Shown here: positions 9,433 to 18,878 of the stretch, piece by piece | Numbering within the stretch: position 1 is the stretch's first letter | Layout of the letters: each line of letters starts with the position of its first letter | Assembly (NCBI GenBank): GCA_951812925.1 | Contig: OX638369.1 | Span: 66,292,228-66,356,227, forward strand | Direction: 5' to 3' | Length of the DNA: 64,000 bases | From: Calliopum simillimum | Lineage: Eukaryota > Arthropoda > Insecta > Diptera > Lauxaniidae | Position numbers and translations under genes: made by a program | Notes under the pieces: model-generated | What the model was told of the DNA's origin: nothing | Seen by the model: only the letters and a program-made list of their open reading frames with translations | The model's database searches: none

Positions 9433-10335
9433 CAGGGTCCGCCATCTAACGTTTTTTTTTTTTCAACTAGTGCCTTTTTCGTGAATGGTAACACTTAGCT
9501 CATGTCTGATTTGACAGATAATTAGTTTTATCTTTCCGCTGAACGAATATGGTTGTGTATACGCTTCGCTAAGTGGGCCTGCGATCGACTTACAGAAGAT
9601 ACTGATTTTGCCAAAAAAATCATCTTTTCAGATGAAGCTCATTTTGATCTTGGCAGGTATGTAAACAAGCAAAATTGTCGTATTTGGGGCACAGAAAATC
9701 CGCACGCATACATTGAAAAGCCGCTGCACCCAAAACGAGTCACTGTTTGGTGCGGATTTTGGTCCAGAGGCATAATTGGGCCATTTTTCTTCGGAGTGGC
9801 CGTTACAGTCAATGGCGATCGTTATCGGGCCATGTTGAACGAATTTTTGTTCACAAAAATTGAAGAGGAGGATATTGGCAACATTTGATTTCAACAGGAC
9901 GGCGCTACGTGCCACACAGCCGAAGCTACACTCGATGTTTTGCGCCCTGTTTTTGAAGATCGCATTATCAGCCGCAGAGCTGATGTCGTTTGGCCACCTC
10001 GTAGCTGCGATTTGACACCGCTGGACTATTATTTGTGGGGTGCCCTCTAAGATAAGTGTTACGCCGACAAGCCAGAGACAATTGACGCTTTAAAGGACAA
10101 TATTCGTGAAGCCATTGGTGAAATACAGCTGCACACACTCGATAATGTGCTTAAAAATTGGACCGATCGTGTAGGCTACTGCATGGCCAGCCGAGGCAGC
10201 CATTTGATTGAAATTATTTTCCATTATTAACCGGAAGGATTGTACTTTCAAATAAAAAAAGAAATTGGAGAAAATATCCAGTAGTTTTTTTTTATAGAAT
10301 TTTCAAAAAAAAAAAAAGTTATTTGGCGGACCCTG
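9433..10335 (+). mobile_element. DD41D (rosa-type) mariner, internally deleted
   Basis: Perfect CAGGGTCCGCC ends (9433-9443; complement at 10325-10335), each flanked by TA (9431-9432 and 10336-10337). Total length 903 bp, shorter than a full mariner because the DNA-binding half of the transposase gene is missing. It sits inside the decayed minus-strand LINE, so it is younger than that element. Confidence 0.93.
9553..10230 (+). pseudogene. DD41D mariner transposase, catalytic half
   Basis: One frame runs from 9553 to the stop at 10228-10230, broken only by TGA at 9886-9888 and TAA at 10048-10050. It encodes FAKWACDRLTEDTDF, then the first catalytic Asp in FSDEAHFDLG (9631-9633), RIWGTENPHAYIEKP, VTVWCGFWSRGIIGPFFF, the second Asp in FQQDGATCHTAEA (9898-9900), and the third in SCDLTPLDYYLWG (10024-10026). 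There are 41 residues between the second and third, which is the DD41D spacing of the rosa group first known from the tephritid Ceratitis rosa. The tail DNVLKNWTDRV and MASRGSHL is also typical. The N-terminal helix-turn-helix domain is absent. All three acidic residues are intact but the protein cannot be made full length. Confidence 0.93.
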
Positions 10336-10337
10336 TA

Positions 10338-10600
10338 TATAAATCGATCAATACATATTTTATCGTTTTTAAATTTCTTATTTTTCACGGGAACTTCTAT
10401 AGAATTGCTTCATAATCACCGATTTTAAATTCTGGAACAGTGTCTGCCTTAATGTTTCTTTCTCTGGGGCAATTAACGACTTCGAAAACTCCGCAATCCT
10501 TGTTGATTTTTTAATTATTTGTATTAAATTGTTATATATTAAAACATCATTAAAAGCTTTAGTGTAAGTATAGTTATTGTCTAGCAAAAATTACTACATT
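10338..10600 (-). pseudogene. LINE endonuclease C-terminal remnant (part 1)
   Basis: Minus-strand frame 10587-10378 reads VLIYNNLIQIIKKSTRIAEF followed by SKSLIAPE, resembling the PTRIT..SSLID stretch near the end of LINE APE endonucleases. A second frame over 10425-10395 reads KIGDYEAIL, like the SDHxxI motif, with a frameshift in between. Probably the upstream part of the LINE with RT at 7.4-8.25 kb, split by the mariner. Confidence 0.5.
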
Positions 10601-11722
10601 AAGTTTTGAGTATAACACTCTATCAAGGCAATCTGAGAAGCTTGCGCTGACCGTCCTTAGTATTTATGTGTATTATGGTTGCATTGTCGTGAAAAATACT
10701 CCTAAAGTTGCATTTTGAATATATTTTTTTGTATGGGCGCGCACACTGGTTCAAAATCCTTTAAAGCTGGCCAAAAGTCGAAAAAAAGTTGTTTTGAATT
10801 AATTTTTGTGGACTGTATTGTCGTATTGATATTCATAGACCTCAGAAAAGCGATAAAAAAGATCCAGGTATTCCTACAACACTCCAAAAGTACGCTTCTC
10901 AGACTCAAAATTCTGTGAGTTGAAACTAAAAATTAAGTGTTCACTGTAAAACTGTGATTACTGTAAAACTGGACCGATTTGAATGTTCGAATATGAAATC
11001 TCTTCGTAAAAAATAGTACTATTGAACCTTTAAAAGCAAAACTTGCAAAAGGTTATACTTTTTTGATAATTGTGATTAAGTTTAAATCAAATTATTTTAC
11101 AAAATCAGTTAGCAATGTTTATGAAAAAAGCCTACAACTTATTTATACCGCGTCGTACCGCCAATAATTTTTTTGGTTTAAGAAGATTGAAACCTTTTCT
11201 AACACATATATAAAAGGTGCCTTTTTTAGCCTTTTTTGTTCGACACGAACTTCTCTGAGGCGCGCATAGGGAAGCTTAACTCATATTGCTTGCCAAGTGT
11301 CAATATGTATTGCTCGCCCAAAATGATAAAATTTTTATATTATTATACAGCTTATACTCTATTATAAAGGAATTTAAGACAGATTTTTATGTATATCAAT
11401 TTACCGTTGCACACAACTCTGTCAAAGTTAAAGTTTTAAAATAAATTTTTAAGTAAATGAGATATAAAAATTTTGCAAGTGTTGTTTTTTTGCCATTTCG
11501 AGTCCGCCATTTTGTTTTTTTTAAAATCTAATATCAGATTCGTAATCAGCGACCCCAAAGTAAATTTTTTTTGTTGGATTTGGTTGAATTTTTATGAAAA
11601 TCATTCGCCATTTTCTTTTTTAAAAGTCTAGCATCTGATTCGTATTCAGCGACCCCAAAAGACCCCGGGTAAAAAATTTCGTCTCGAAAATATAATGATT
11701 TCGACTTTTGGGCAGCTTTTAA
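10600..11722. other. unassigned stretch with a repeated intergenic motif
   Basis: 11500-11700 contains two copies of a noncoding motif (CAGATTCGTAATCAGCGACC and GATTCGTATTCAGCGACCCC) that also occurs at 48.5-49.3 kb, 49.7 kb and 52.0 kb. The rest shows nothing recognisable. Confidence 0.5.
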
Positions 11723-12422
11723 GGGGACATTCGCTTTTGTAATTGAAAACAAAAAAACACTTTTTAAAAATTTTATTATGAAAAAACTATTATATTTATT
11801 GACAAAATTTCTTTTGAACATTGTCCAAAAAATATAAAAAAAATTTTATTTTTTTTATTTTTAGTTTCCCTTGGCTGCTGTAGAGGGCGTCATCCAAAAG
11901 TTACTTTTCAAACTGGTAGGAAACTTTTCTCCGAATCTGCTCGACGGATTTTAAAAAACCAAAAAGCATTCGATTACTCATAAAAAATATTAAACAATAA
12001 ACCTCTGAAAGTTTTAAAAAATACGCCCCCCTTTTTTTTACGGGGCATTTTTTGAGGTTAAGTCCCTCAATTTTGTCGCATTTTTCATAAATATTCATAC
12101 AAAAACTTCAAAATATAAAAAAGTATGAATTTTAAAGGCTTATTGTATAGTTTTGGGTCTCAAGAATAAAATCCATTTTGAATTTTTCAAAAATCTGTTA
12201 CAGGAGATCTAAAATATTTCCTACCGTTTAAAAAGTAACTTTTGGATGGCGCCCTCTACAGCAGCTAAGGAAAACTAAAAATAAAAAAAAATTTTTTTTT
12301 CATGTTCTTAAAACATTATATAACAATGTCCAAAAGAAATTTTGTCAATAAATATAATAGTTTTTTCATAATAAAACTTTTAAAAAGTGTTTTTCTTTTC
12401 AATTACGAAAGCGAATGTCCCC
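11723..12422. mobile_element. TTAA-flanked TIR element
   Basis: Ends GGGGACATTCGC at left and its complement at right, flanked exactly by TTAA (11719-11722 and 12423-12426). Arms of over 200 bp pair through TTATTGACAAAATTTCTTTT and CTGTAGAGGGCG...CAAAAGTTACTTTT. TTAA duplications are used by piggyBac and Kolobok elements. No transposase frame; nonautonomous. Confidence 0.85.
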
Positions 12423-12426
12423 TTAA

Positions 12427-12745
12427 GGATTTTGAACCAATGTGGGGCGGTAGGCGTGTCCGCTGACTGATTTCGTTCATTTTCAATAAGTTGAGCTAAC
12501 TTCGACAACGGAGGCACTGTACGAAATTTCATCGAAGTATCTTGCTTATTTTTTCCGTGAAAAATATTTCCACAGACAGCCAGCCTGCCAGACGGACAGG
12601 CAGACAGACAGACGGACATGACTATACCGAATAAGGAAGTGATGTTGATCAAAAATATATATACTTTTCCATACCTGCCACGCCTCCTTCTCTGCGTTTC
12701 AAACGGAAGAACAAAGTGAATATACCCTGGGTTAGGGTATAGAAA
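12427..12745. repeat. common fly intergenic repeat (GACA-rich, ends GGGTATA)
   Basis: Contains CAGACGGACAGGCAGACAGA, GACATGACTATACCGA, ATATATATACTTTTCCATA and ends CTGGGTTAGGGTATA. This layout is a widespread noncoding repeat in fly genomes. A 90-residue minus-strand frame across it is a known type of artefact. Confidence 0.7.
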
Positions 12746-12754
12746 TATTTATCT

Positions 12755-13060
12755 TAAATTGAGTGACTACTACTATTTCTCATTACATCTCCGACAAAAA
12801 TAAAGATATCGACATAGTTTGAATTAGGTTTTAAAGAAAAAGATTAGAGCTTTTAATAACTTTATCGGATTGTACGGATAATTGTTCCGTTTTCTAGTTA
12901 TACAGCTTCACAAAATAGCAAAAACGGTATTTTTTGCTTGTTTAGGTAAGTATATCTCAAAAACCATACAAGATAGGCCGGATTCGGATTCCGCATCGCA
13001 AAACACATCGAAAGTGCCTATTTTTATTTTTGTTTGTGTTTTTTTTTGGTTATATCTTTT
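12755..13060. repeat. dispersed repeat with TATCTCAAAAACCGTA core
   Basis: One of several copies of a noncoding family containing TTTAAAGAAAAAGATTAGAG, TACAGCTTCACAAAATAGCA, GGCCGGATTCGGATTC and CACATCGAAA. Other members: 17225-17393 plus 18628-18800, 36740-36860, 57940-58170, 58375-58510 and 61460-61660. Confidence 0.75.
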
Positions 13061-13194
13061 CTAAAATTGTATGTCTTTTTGTCGGTGGCAAAATATTTTC
13101 TCGAAAACGACTGCAGCGATTTTAATGCAACTCGGGATAATGATAGATATTAGCATTGAATGAGGTACGGAGGGCCTAGCAAAAGTTCGCTTAG

Positions 13195-13791
13195 TGGGTG
13201 TCATGGCTTTCATTTAACAGTTCAAGAACTACTTACATATTTACTAGCTAATAACCGTATTAGCAATATAGCAAGATTTACCACAGTTTGCACAGGACAC
13301 TGGGCCATCGGCAAGCATGCTGAAAAACTAGGCATCCCTTTGAACTCCTTTTGTCGGAGTTGCTTAGATGTAAACGAGCAAGAATCTCTTGAACACTTTC
13401 TCTGTGACTGCCCACCTCTGGCTAGAGCTAGACTTAAATCACTAGGAAAGCCTTTCTTCAATACACTCAGCGAAATCGCCAACATCGAAATTGGCTCGCT
13501 GCTTAGTTACCTTTTTTTTTTTTAATTTAATTTAATTTAATTGATTTAAATTGTTTGCATAGAAGAACTTAGTCTTTAACATGCCACTTATTCATAGCAA
13601 TAACAACGAACAGAACTAACTGGATATAGATATCGTTAGTTAGGTAATTTTAAAATTTTTCACATCCACTTATACCAGTTTGTCGGATAACTTTTGTGGT
13701 ATTAAAATGGCACTTTTAGTGCTGCTTAGGGTTTTAGCTTGCAACGCTAAACCGCCACTCTAACCTAACCTAACCCTAGTGTTTAGCCTAT
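13195..13791 (+). pseudogene. 3' end of an R1/Jockey-type LINE ORF2 with 3' UTR
   Basis: The frame at 13160-13525 encodes TGHWAIGKHAEKLGIP, then FCRSCLDVNEQESLEHFLCD and CPPLARARLKSLGKPFF. This is the Cys-His tail (C-x2-C...H-x4-C) after the RNase H domain of R1/LOA/Jockey LINEs. The polypeptide ends at a T run near 13511, so the true C-terminus is degraded. The 3' UTR follows to CTAACCTAACCTAACC at 13760-13785, the usual terminus for such elements. 5' truncated, as most LINE copies are. Confidence 0.85.
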
Positions 13792-14249
13792 AAGTGATAT
13801 AAGGCTAAGGGGTTAGAATATTCCCGAGGTAAGGCAAGCCTGTCGTAAGAGGAGACCAAACGATGACAACGCGGAACGAACACGATGGCTGATTTAGTTT
13901 ACCCGATGACCGTTATGCGTCGCAACACATTGGGAGACCTCTGCGGTGCTACCCGTTTTTTTTTGGCGGGTGACACTAATGGGGTGCTGTGAAAATGCTC
14001 TGCCGATATGACCGCCGCGCCACATGACAGAAAACAGCCATTTCGGTCCCTGGTCAGGAAGTGTGTATTGGATGCGGGAGTAGAAGCCTGCATTGCTCCG
14101 GGCGAGCGCTAGTCCGTCCGTGTTTTCCGGGACCAGCTAATTGTAGGTCAGGGAGCTGGGGTAGGGGTATTTTCCCCAAGGGAATACCCGTTCCTGCTTT
14201 CCAAAGGCAAAATCACGGTTGCTCCCCTCGGTTGGAGCTTATCTATAAA
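13792..14249 (+). mobile_element. 5' UTR of a second R1-type LINE
   Basis: GGTAAGGCAAGCCTGTCGTA and AGAGGAGACCAAACGATGAC, followed by a GC-richer leader (GGTGCTACCCG, TGACCGCCGCGCCACATG), resemble the 5' leaders of R1-clade LINEs. It begins directly after the CCTAACC tail of the preceding LINE and reads in the same direction, giving a head-to-tail junction. Confidence 0.6.
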
Positions 14250-15310
14250 ATGAGAGGTTTGGAAGAGGAAACGCTGCAAAAATGCAGAACAACGCTTCGC
14301 AAGATAAAATCTGCAATACTAAAGCAGAAAAATGTCAGTTTGGACATCAAAGACGGAGCGTCTGATCTAAGCGAGCTATTAGACGTCTTTTGTGAGCTAC
14401 AGGAGAAGTTGGAAGACAGCTGAAAACCAACGAGTCCACAACGTAAATTCTAAAAAATCAAAGTCGTATAGCTCAGTAGCAGTCGGCGAAGACACGCCGT
14501 TAACCGCTCGCGCAAAAAGGGATGCATCCAGCCCAGCTGCCCCTGATGTAAACAAGAAGGCACGAAAAGGAGATGATGAATGACACACGGTCAACCGAAA
14601 ACGACAAAGAGTGTCCAAAGAAAAAACTGTCCAAACACCAGTTTAAGGAGGGCAAACGGCTGATCGGAAAATATCTAGAAGGAGGTAGTCCAAGGCAAAA
14701 AAACATATAAGGCACCCACCGCAGTAGAAAAAACAGCTGAAAAGAGGAAAAAATCGAGAACGGTCCGAAAACGACCGGTACTCATGAAACCTAATGCAGG
14801 TAAGAGCTATGGGGAAGTTCTCCAAGATCTTAAAAAATCTGCGAAACCAGAGTCTGACGTGACAATCAGGTCGCCCAGAAAGACAAAAGATAGTGCTATT
14901 CTCTTGGAATTAGCAGACGTTGGCAGAAAGGATCAGTTCTTTCAGGAAATAAAGGGGTTCTTGAATAAAGTCGCCACTTTGACCGAGCTGAAAGATAAAG
15001 CAACAGTCGTGATCAGGGATCTGGACATGCTTACTGATAAGGATGACTTAGCCCTTGCTGTCAAAAAAGTAGTGAAAGACGAAAATGAAGACGTAGTTTG
15101 GTTAACCAATTACAACACCAGAAAACAACGCCGAGCGTTTATTACCTTGACGACAAAAGCTGCAAACACTATCATCGAGCAGGAACGCATAAAGATTGGA
15201 TGTACTGCAGAGTAAAGCTGTTGGAGGACATAAAACGGTATTACAGATGTTTTGGTTCAGGTCATACAGAGCTTAATTGCAAAGGACCTGACAGGAAAGG
15301 TTAGGGTCTG
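14250..15310 (+). pseudogene. LINE ORF1 (gag-like) with zinc knuckle, frameshifted
   Basis: Translation from ATG at 14250 reads MRGLEEETLQKCRTTLRKIK, a coiled-coil-like start. It stops at 14421 and continues in other frames (PLTARAKRDASSPAAP at about 14500). The best preserved part, 14784-15215, encodes KSYGEVLQDLKKSAK, SAILLELADVGRKDQFFQ, VIRDLDMLTDKDDLALAV and ERIKIGCT, the pattern of R1/LOA ORF1 before its knuckles. After a frameshift near 15212 it reads CRVKLLEDIKRYYRCFGSGH and TELNCKGPDRKG, a CCHC knuckle whose first Cys is now Tyr. ORF1 binds element RNA in a cytoplasmic particle in active relatives. ORF2 is missing downstream. Confidence 0.8.
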
Positions 15311-15317
15311 TGCATTC

Positions 15318-15385
15318 GATGGAAGGATATTGGCCCTATGCTTCTCCTAGGAGTTTAAGGAGAATACATACATACATTCGATGCA
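15318..15385 (+). mobile_element. 3' terminal snippet of the RTE-like LINE
   Basis: ATATTGGCCCTATGCTTCTC and the following CTAGGAGTTTAAGGAGAATA match the complement of the 3' end of the minus-strand LINE at 16327-16385. It joins directly to the broken ORF1 above. Confidence 0.65.
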
Positions 15386-16326
15386 GAGTCACAGGGCAAA
15401 AAATAAAAGTATGTAGAGTAAACCGAGATGTGTATTTGCTCAGACGGAGGGCATAAACAAAAAAATTTTATTTAGAAAAATATATATTTGTGCTATATTT
15501 TTGTGCTTAAGGTTTTTAGTATAGAAAATGTATAAAAGCATGATAAATTAAAACCTACACGAACAAAAAAATGGCACTTGCTTCTTTATTTCTCATAAAT
15601 TTTACCAGAATTTCAAGTCAAAATAGTGACAATAGTGAAGTAAATTTCACCTTGCTGTTTTAGTCAATTCAGAATTTTCGAATCTGGCAACTTTTTTTAA
15701 AAAATTGGCGTGATATTTACCTTCCTTACCGTATAGCTCTAGCAAACAAAAACAACAAAAAAAAAAAAAAAACGAACTGACCGCACTATGGCTCGAACCG
15801 TGTCTGTGTAACAGGTAGAAACATATACTCTGCGCTAGGTACTTTTCTGAATTCTTGGATATTGCTGATTACAAAAAGTGATTTGAAACAAAAAAATTGC
15901 GTTTAGATATTCCATAACGAGCTTGAAAGTACTTTTTTAGGAATTTTTGAGTCTTTGAGTACTTTTTTCAATTTAAATGCTACATATTTTGAACAAGACA
16001 AGGTATTTACACAAAATTTGTTAATTTTTTGAGGTATCTGCACTTTCAAGAAGCAATTTTTTTTTTTTTACTCCAGTAAATTTTTTTTTTAGTGGTTTTT
16101 TCACTGAAAACAATTAAGTATCATTAAAAAAATTTTATTTTAATGTTTTCAAGGCATTGAAATAAAATATCTTAATGAGATGATGTAAGGTACCACTTTG
16201 AAAGTGCTGGTCTATTTCTTTTAAATTCATTTTTAATTAAACTTTTAGTCATATATTTGCAAAGATCGATTTACATTTATAATTTAATTTAAATTTTACC
16301 GATATCTTTTTTAATTCTCGGAGATA
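15386..16326. other. AT-rich stretch with dispersed repeats
   Basis: 15890-16090 is inverted relative to 20738-20990 (shared TGAGGTATCTGCACTTTCAA-like and AGTACTTTTTTCAATTTAAA-like blocks). 16240-16270 repeats the TTTAGTCATATATTTGCAAA block of 33.3 and 33.8 kb. A possible tRNA-like segment lies at 15782-15842. Confidence 0.55.
15782..15842 (-). ncRNA. possible tRNA-derived SINE head
   Basis: On the minus strand, TAGCGCAGAGT (15827-15837) resembles an RNA polymerase III A box and GGTTCGAGCCA (15789-15799) matches a B box, with tRNA-like spacing. A T run follows downstream at 15757-15774 and would act as a terminator. No cloverleaf was completed and the family is unknown. Confidence 0.45.
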
Positions 16327-17250
16327 TGTATGTATATATGCATTCTCTTTTAACTCCTAGGAGGAGCATAGGGCCAATATGAAACGTTTCCATTTGTTGC
16401 GATCCCTTGCGATGACTTTGATCTCTTGCCACGACTTTCTAGACTCTTGTATTTCCTTTTCCAGTGACCTTTTCCAATTGGTTTTGGGTCTACCACGTCC
16501 TCTACTGCCTTCCACTCAAGAGCCTGGCGTCAAACTTCGCTGTGTGGTTTCCGGAGAGTGTGACCAATCCATCTCCATTTGCGCAGCTTGACCTCGTTTG
16601 CTATAGCCCTCTGATTGCATTTTTGATGTAGCTCGGCATTTGATATAGTGCGAGGCCACTAAACCTTTCGTATACGCCTTAAACATTTGTTGACGAATAC
16701 TTGCAGCTTGTTCGTTAGTTGTTCAGTAACAAGCCATGTTTCGCACCTATATAACAAAACCGATTTCACATTCGAATCAAAATGAGTACTTTCGTTTTGG
16801 TGCCTAAATACGTGAAGCTATCGACGTTTTCGATGTCATCACTGCCAGCTCTAAACGTGATGTCATTCCTGTTTGCGTTTAGCTTCATGCTTTTAGTCTT
16901 GGATACGTTGATTTTAAGGCCGGCCTTTTGTGATTCCAAGACAAAACCTTCACTTTTGCTTTGCATATCTGAATGTTTGGACGATGAAAGGCGAATTTCG
17001 TCAGCGTAGTCGAGATCTTCTAGATGTTCGGTTAATTTTCATTGGATACCTCTTTTGGCCTTATTAAGAGCTTTATCTAGGATATCGTCAAGAACGATAA
17101 GGAAGAGAGATGGTGATAGTAAACACCCCTGCCGTACGCCTGAAATAGTGGTGAATGTCGTTGTGTAACACACTGCATTTAAAGCCTTCATATTGTGCAC
17201 GTACTAAGTTTATGGTCTTTGCGGCAATACCTTTTCGCTGCAGTGATCTC
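16327..17250 (-). pseudogene. RTE-like LINE RT fragment, minus strand
   Basis: Same family as 2630-3205, with more of the RT kept. Reading down the minus strand: GIAAKTINLVRAQYEGFKC, then in a shifted frame ISGVRQGCLLSPSLFLIVLD (17150-17090), LEDLDYADEIRLSSSKHSDM (YADE in place of YADD), SQKAGLKINVSKTKSMKLNA and ENVDSFTYLGT (about 16800). After a break come KWRWIGHTLRKP and the 3' UTR ending with CATAGGGCC and CTAGGAG near 16330. Multiple frameshifts and the changed catalytic motif show that it is dead. Confidence 0.88.
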
Positions 17251-17689
17251 GGAGATATCCTAACCTAAAAAGTTAAAAAAGTACAAAAAACACGTTTTTT
17301 CGTTATTTCACCTTACGATTTTTTTCAGGAACAAAGAAATATCGGTGCGATTTAAATTGAGTTTTAAAGAAAAAGGTTGTCACTGTTGTGATATACTGCC
17401 GTCCTAAGAAAGAATGCCGTAACTCCAATAAATTTTCATTTCTGTAAAATGAGTTTTTGTGTTTCTTGCTGTTTCGTTTCCTCAACGGTTTCAGCTTTAA
17501 GAAAAACTAGTTTTTATTCCTCATTCCTAGAGGATTTTTCACGCTCTACATAATGGCAATAGTAGAAATAGCCAATTCCGTTAATTTCAGTCGAAAATGG
17601 AGTTACTGTAATATGTTTTGCATCGCACTACTTCTGACGAAGCTGATGCAAATCAAAAATGCCGTAAAGACTACTTTTGATTAAATTTA

Positions 17690-17926
17690 CTATGAAGAAA
17701 GAGTAAATCCGAAGAAACACTCTTGTCTTTTAATGACCAAGACCAATAACAATTTTGTGTCTACTGGTTTTTTCTTCCTGGCAAGCTCTTTTCCGTCGTT
17801 CTGCAGTGTCTTTGTAATATTTCCGCTTACGCACAGTTCCTTTTTTTGTAAGAGGGATTTGATCTGATTCGTTGTCCGCCATGTGGGTTTGAATTTCCTT
17901 AAGTTGTGAATTCCAACTTGAATCAC
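17690..17926 (-). pseudogene. unrecognised coding-like frame in TIR transposon
   Basis: Codes for IHNLRKFKPTWRTTNQIKSL, LCVSGNITKTLQND and KPVDTKLLLVLVIKRQECFF. Composition is protein-like (mixed charged and hydrophobic residues, no runs) compared with chance frames nearby. I do not recognise a domain. It may be a transposase remnant of the enclosing element. Confidence 0.35.
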
Positions 17927-18201
17927 AGATTAATTGAATCGGTCATTTTTAAAAGGGGATATGTGTCGGTCGACAGAGAATTATTATTTTGCCTTTTTGT
18001 CTTTGTGGCGATGGCACTGGTTGGTTTATCTATTTTCCAAGTACGCAGATTACTGCTTACTATTATTGTTAGTTAACCCCCATCACTAAAATCGCACTGA
18101 AATAAGATTTACCAAACTTATGAAGATTTTTCTTAAATTTTTCATAAGTTTCAATTTAGTCACATATCCCCTTTTAAAAATGACAGATTCAACCAATCTG
18201 A
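17926..18201. mobile_element. nested MITE with AAAAGGGGATATGTG inverted ends
   Basis: TCATTTTTAAAAGGGGATAT at 17943-17962 is inverted at about 18163-18183, with the outer blocks CAGATT..TTGAATC also paired. About 276 bp long. No target duplication resolved. Confidence 0.6.
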
Positions 18202-18627
18202 GCTGCTACAATTTTCCTCTGTGGAACCATACTCTAAAATAGGTCTTCGAGAAAATTTTACTGACTGACTTGTCCAGAGGCCATAATCGAAACTTCCTAC
18301 CCTTACGAGATGTGTCATAAAGAAAATTTGTTTGTTTTTAAAATGATTTAGGGAAATGAAATGATTTTAAAAATGTATGATACTACATACATTTTTATGG
18401 AGTTGCGGTGTTTTTGCTTAGCATGTGGAGATACGGTATTCTTAAATTGTAAAATGTCTACGGCTGGGAGTTACGACAAAAGTCGTAGTTGATTTTATAG
18501 GGAAAATAAAGGTATAATGCAACCTATTCTTGTGGGTTGACGGACAGAACCGTGATGACCCAAAAAACGCCATAAACTAATTTTTTTGAAAATTGGAGTT
18601 ACGGCATTCTTGCTTAGGACGGCAGTA

Positions 18628-18810
18628 TAACAGCTTCAAAAATAGCAAAAAACTGTTTTTTTTGCATTTTTAGGTTAATATGTCTCTTAAAGTTACGAGA
18701 TAGAGCAATTCTGAGACCGGATTTAGAATTGTCATGAATAAATACATCGAAAATACCTATTATTGTTTCTTTTTCACCATGAAAATATTAAACGCAAAGT
18801 TTTTTTCTGA
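18628..18810. repeat. right part of dispersed repeat split by the TIR transposon
   Basis: Continues the family at 12755-13060: ACAGCTTCAAAAATAGCAAA, GAGACCGGATTTAGAATTG and ACATCGAAAATACCTAT. Confidence 0.7.
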
Positions 18811-18878
18811 CCAAATTTGATTAAACTTTACGGTTTTTAGTAAGTAAAGTGTATCTTATGGCTTAGTTGTTGGAGTAA

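Larger units (their letters stand above)
17394..18627. mobile_element. TA-flanked TIR transposon with nested MITE
   Basis: Ends TACTGCCGTCCTAAG and its complement CTTAGGACGGCAGTA, extending to GAATGCCGTAACTCC, with TA on both sides (17392-17393 and 18628-18629). The flanks join into one copy of the dispersed repeat seen uninterrupted at 12855-12920 (TTATACAGCTTC), confirming the ends. The duplication and position fit the Tc1/mariner/pogo superfamily. The interior has a 78-codon minus-strand frame and an internal inverted element at 17926-18201. Confidence 0.8.

Noticed and set aside
12380..12652. 90-residue minus-strand frame with a CLSACPSGRLAVCG stretch
   Set aside because: Produced by GACA-rich intergenic repeat DNA common in flies; not a conserved protein.
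13740..13791. CCTAACCTAACC as insect telomere repeat (TTAGG)n
   Set aside because: Only about three units, at the 3' end of a LINE where such a tail is expected, and flies lack TTAGG telomeres.
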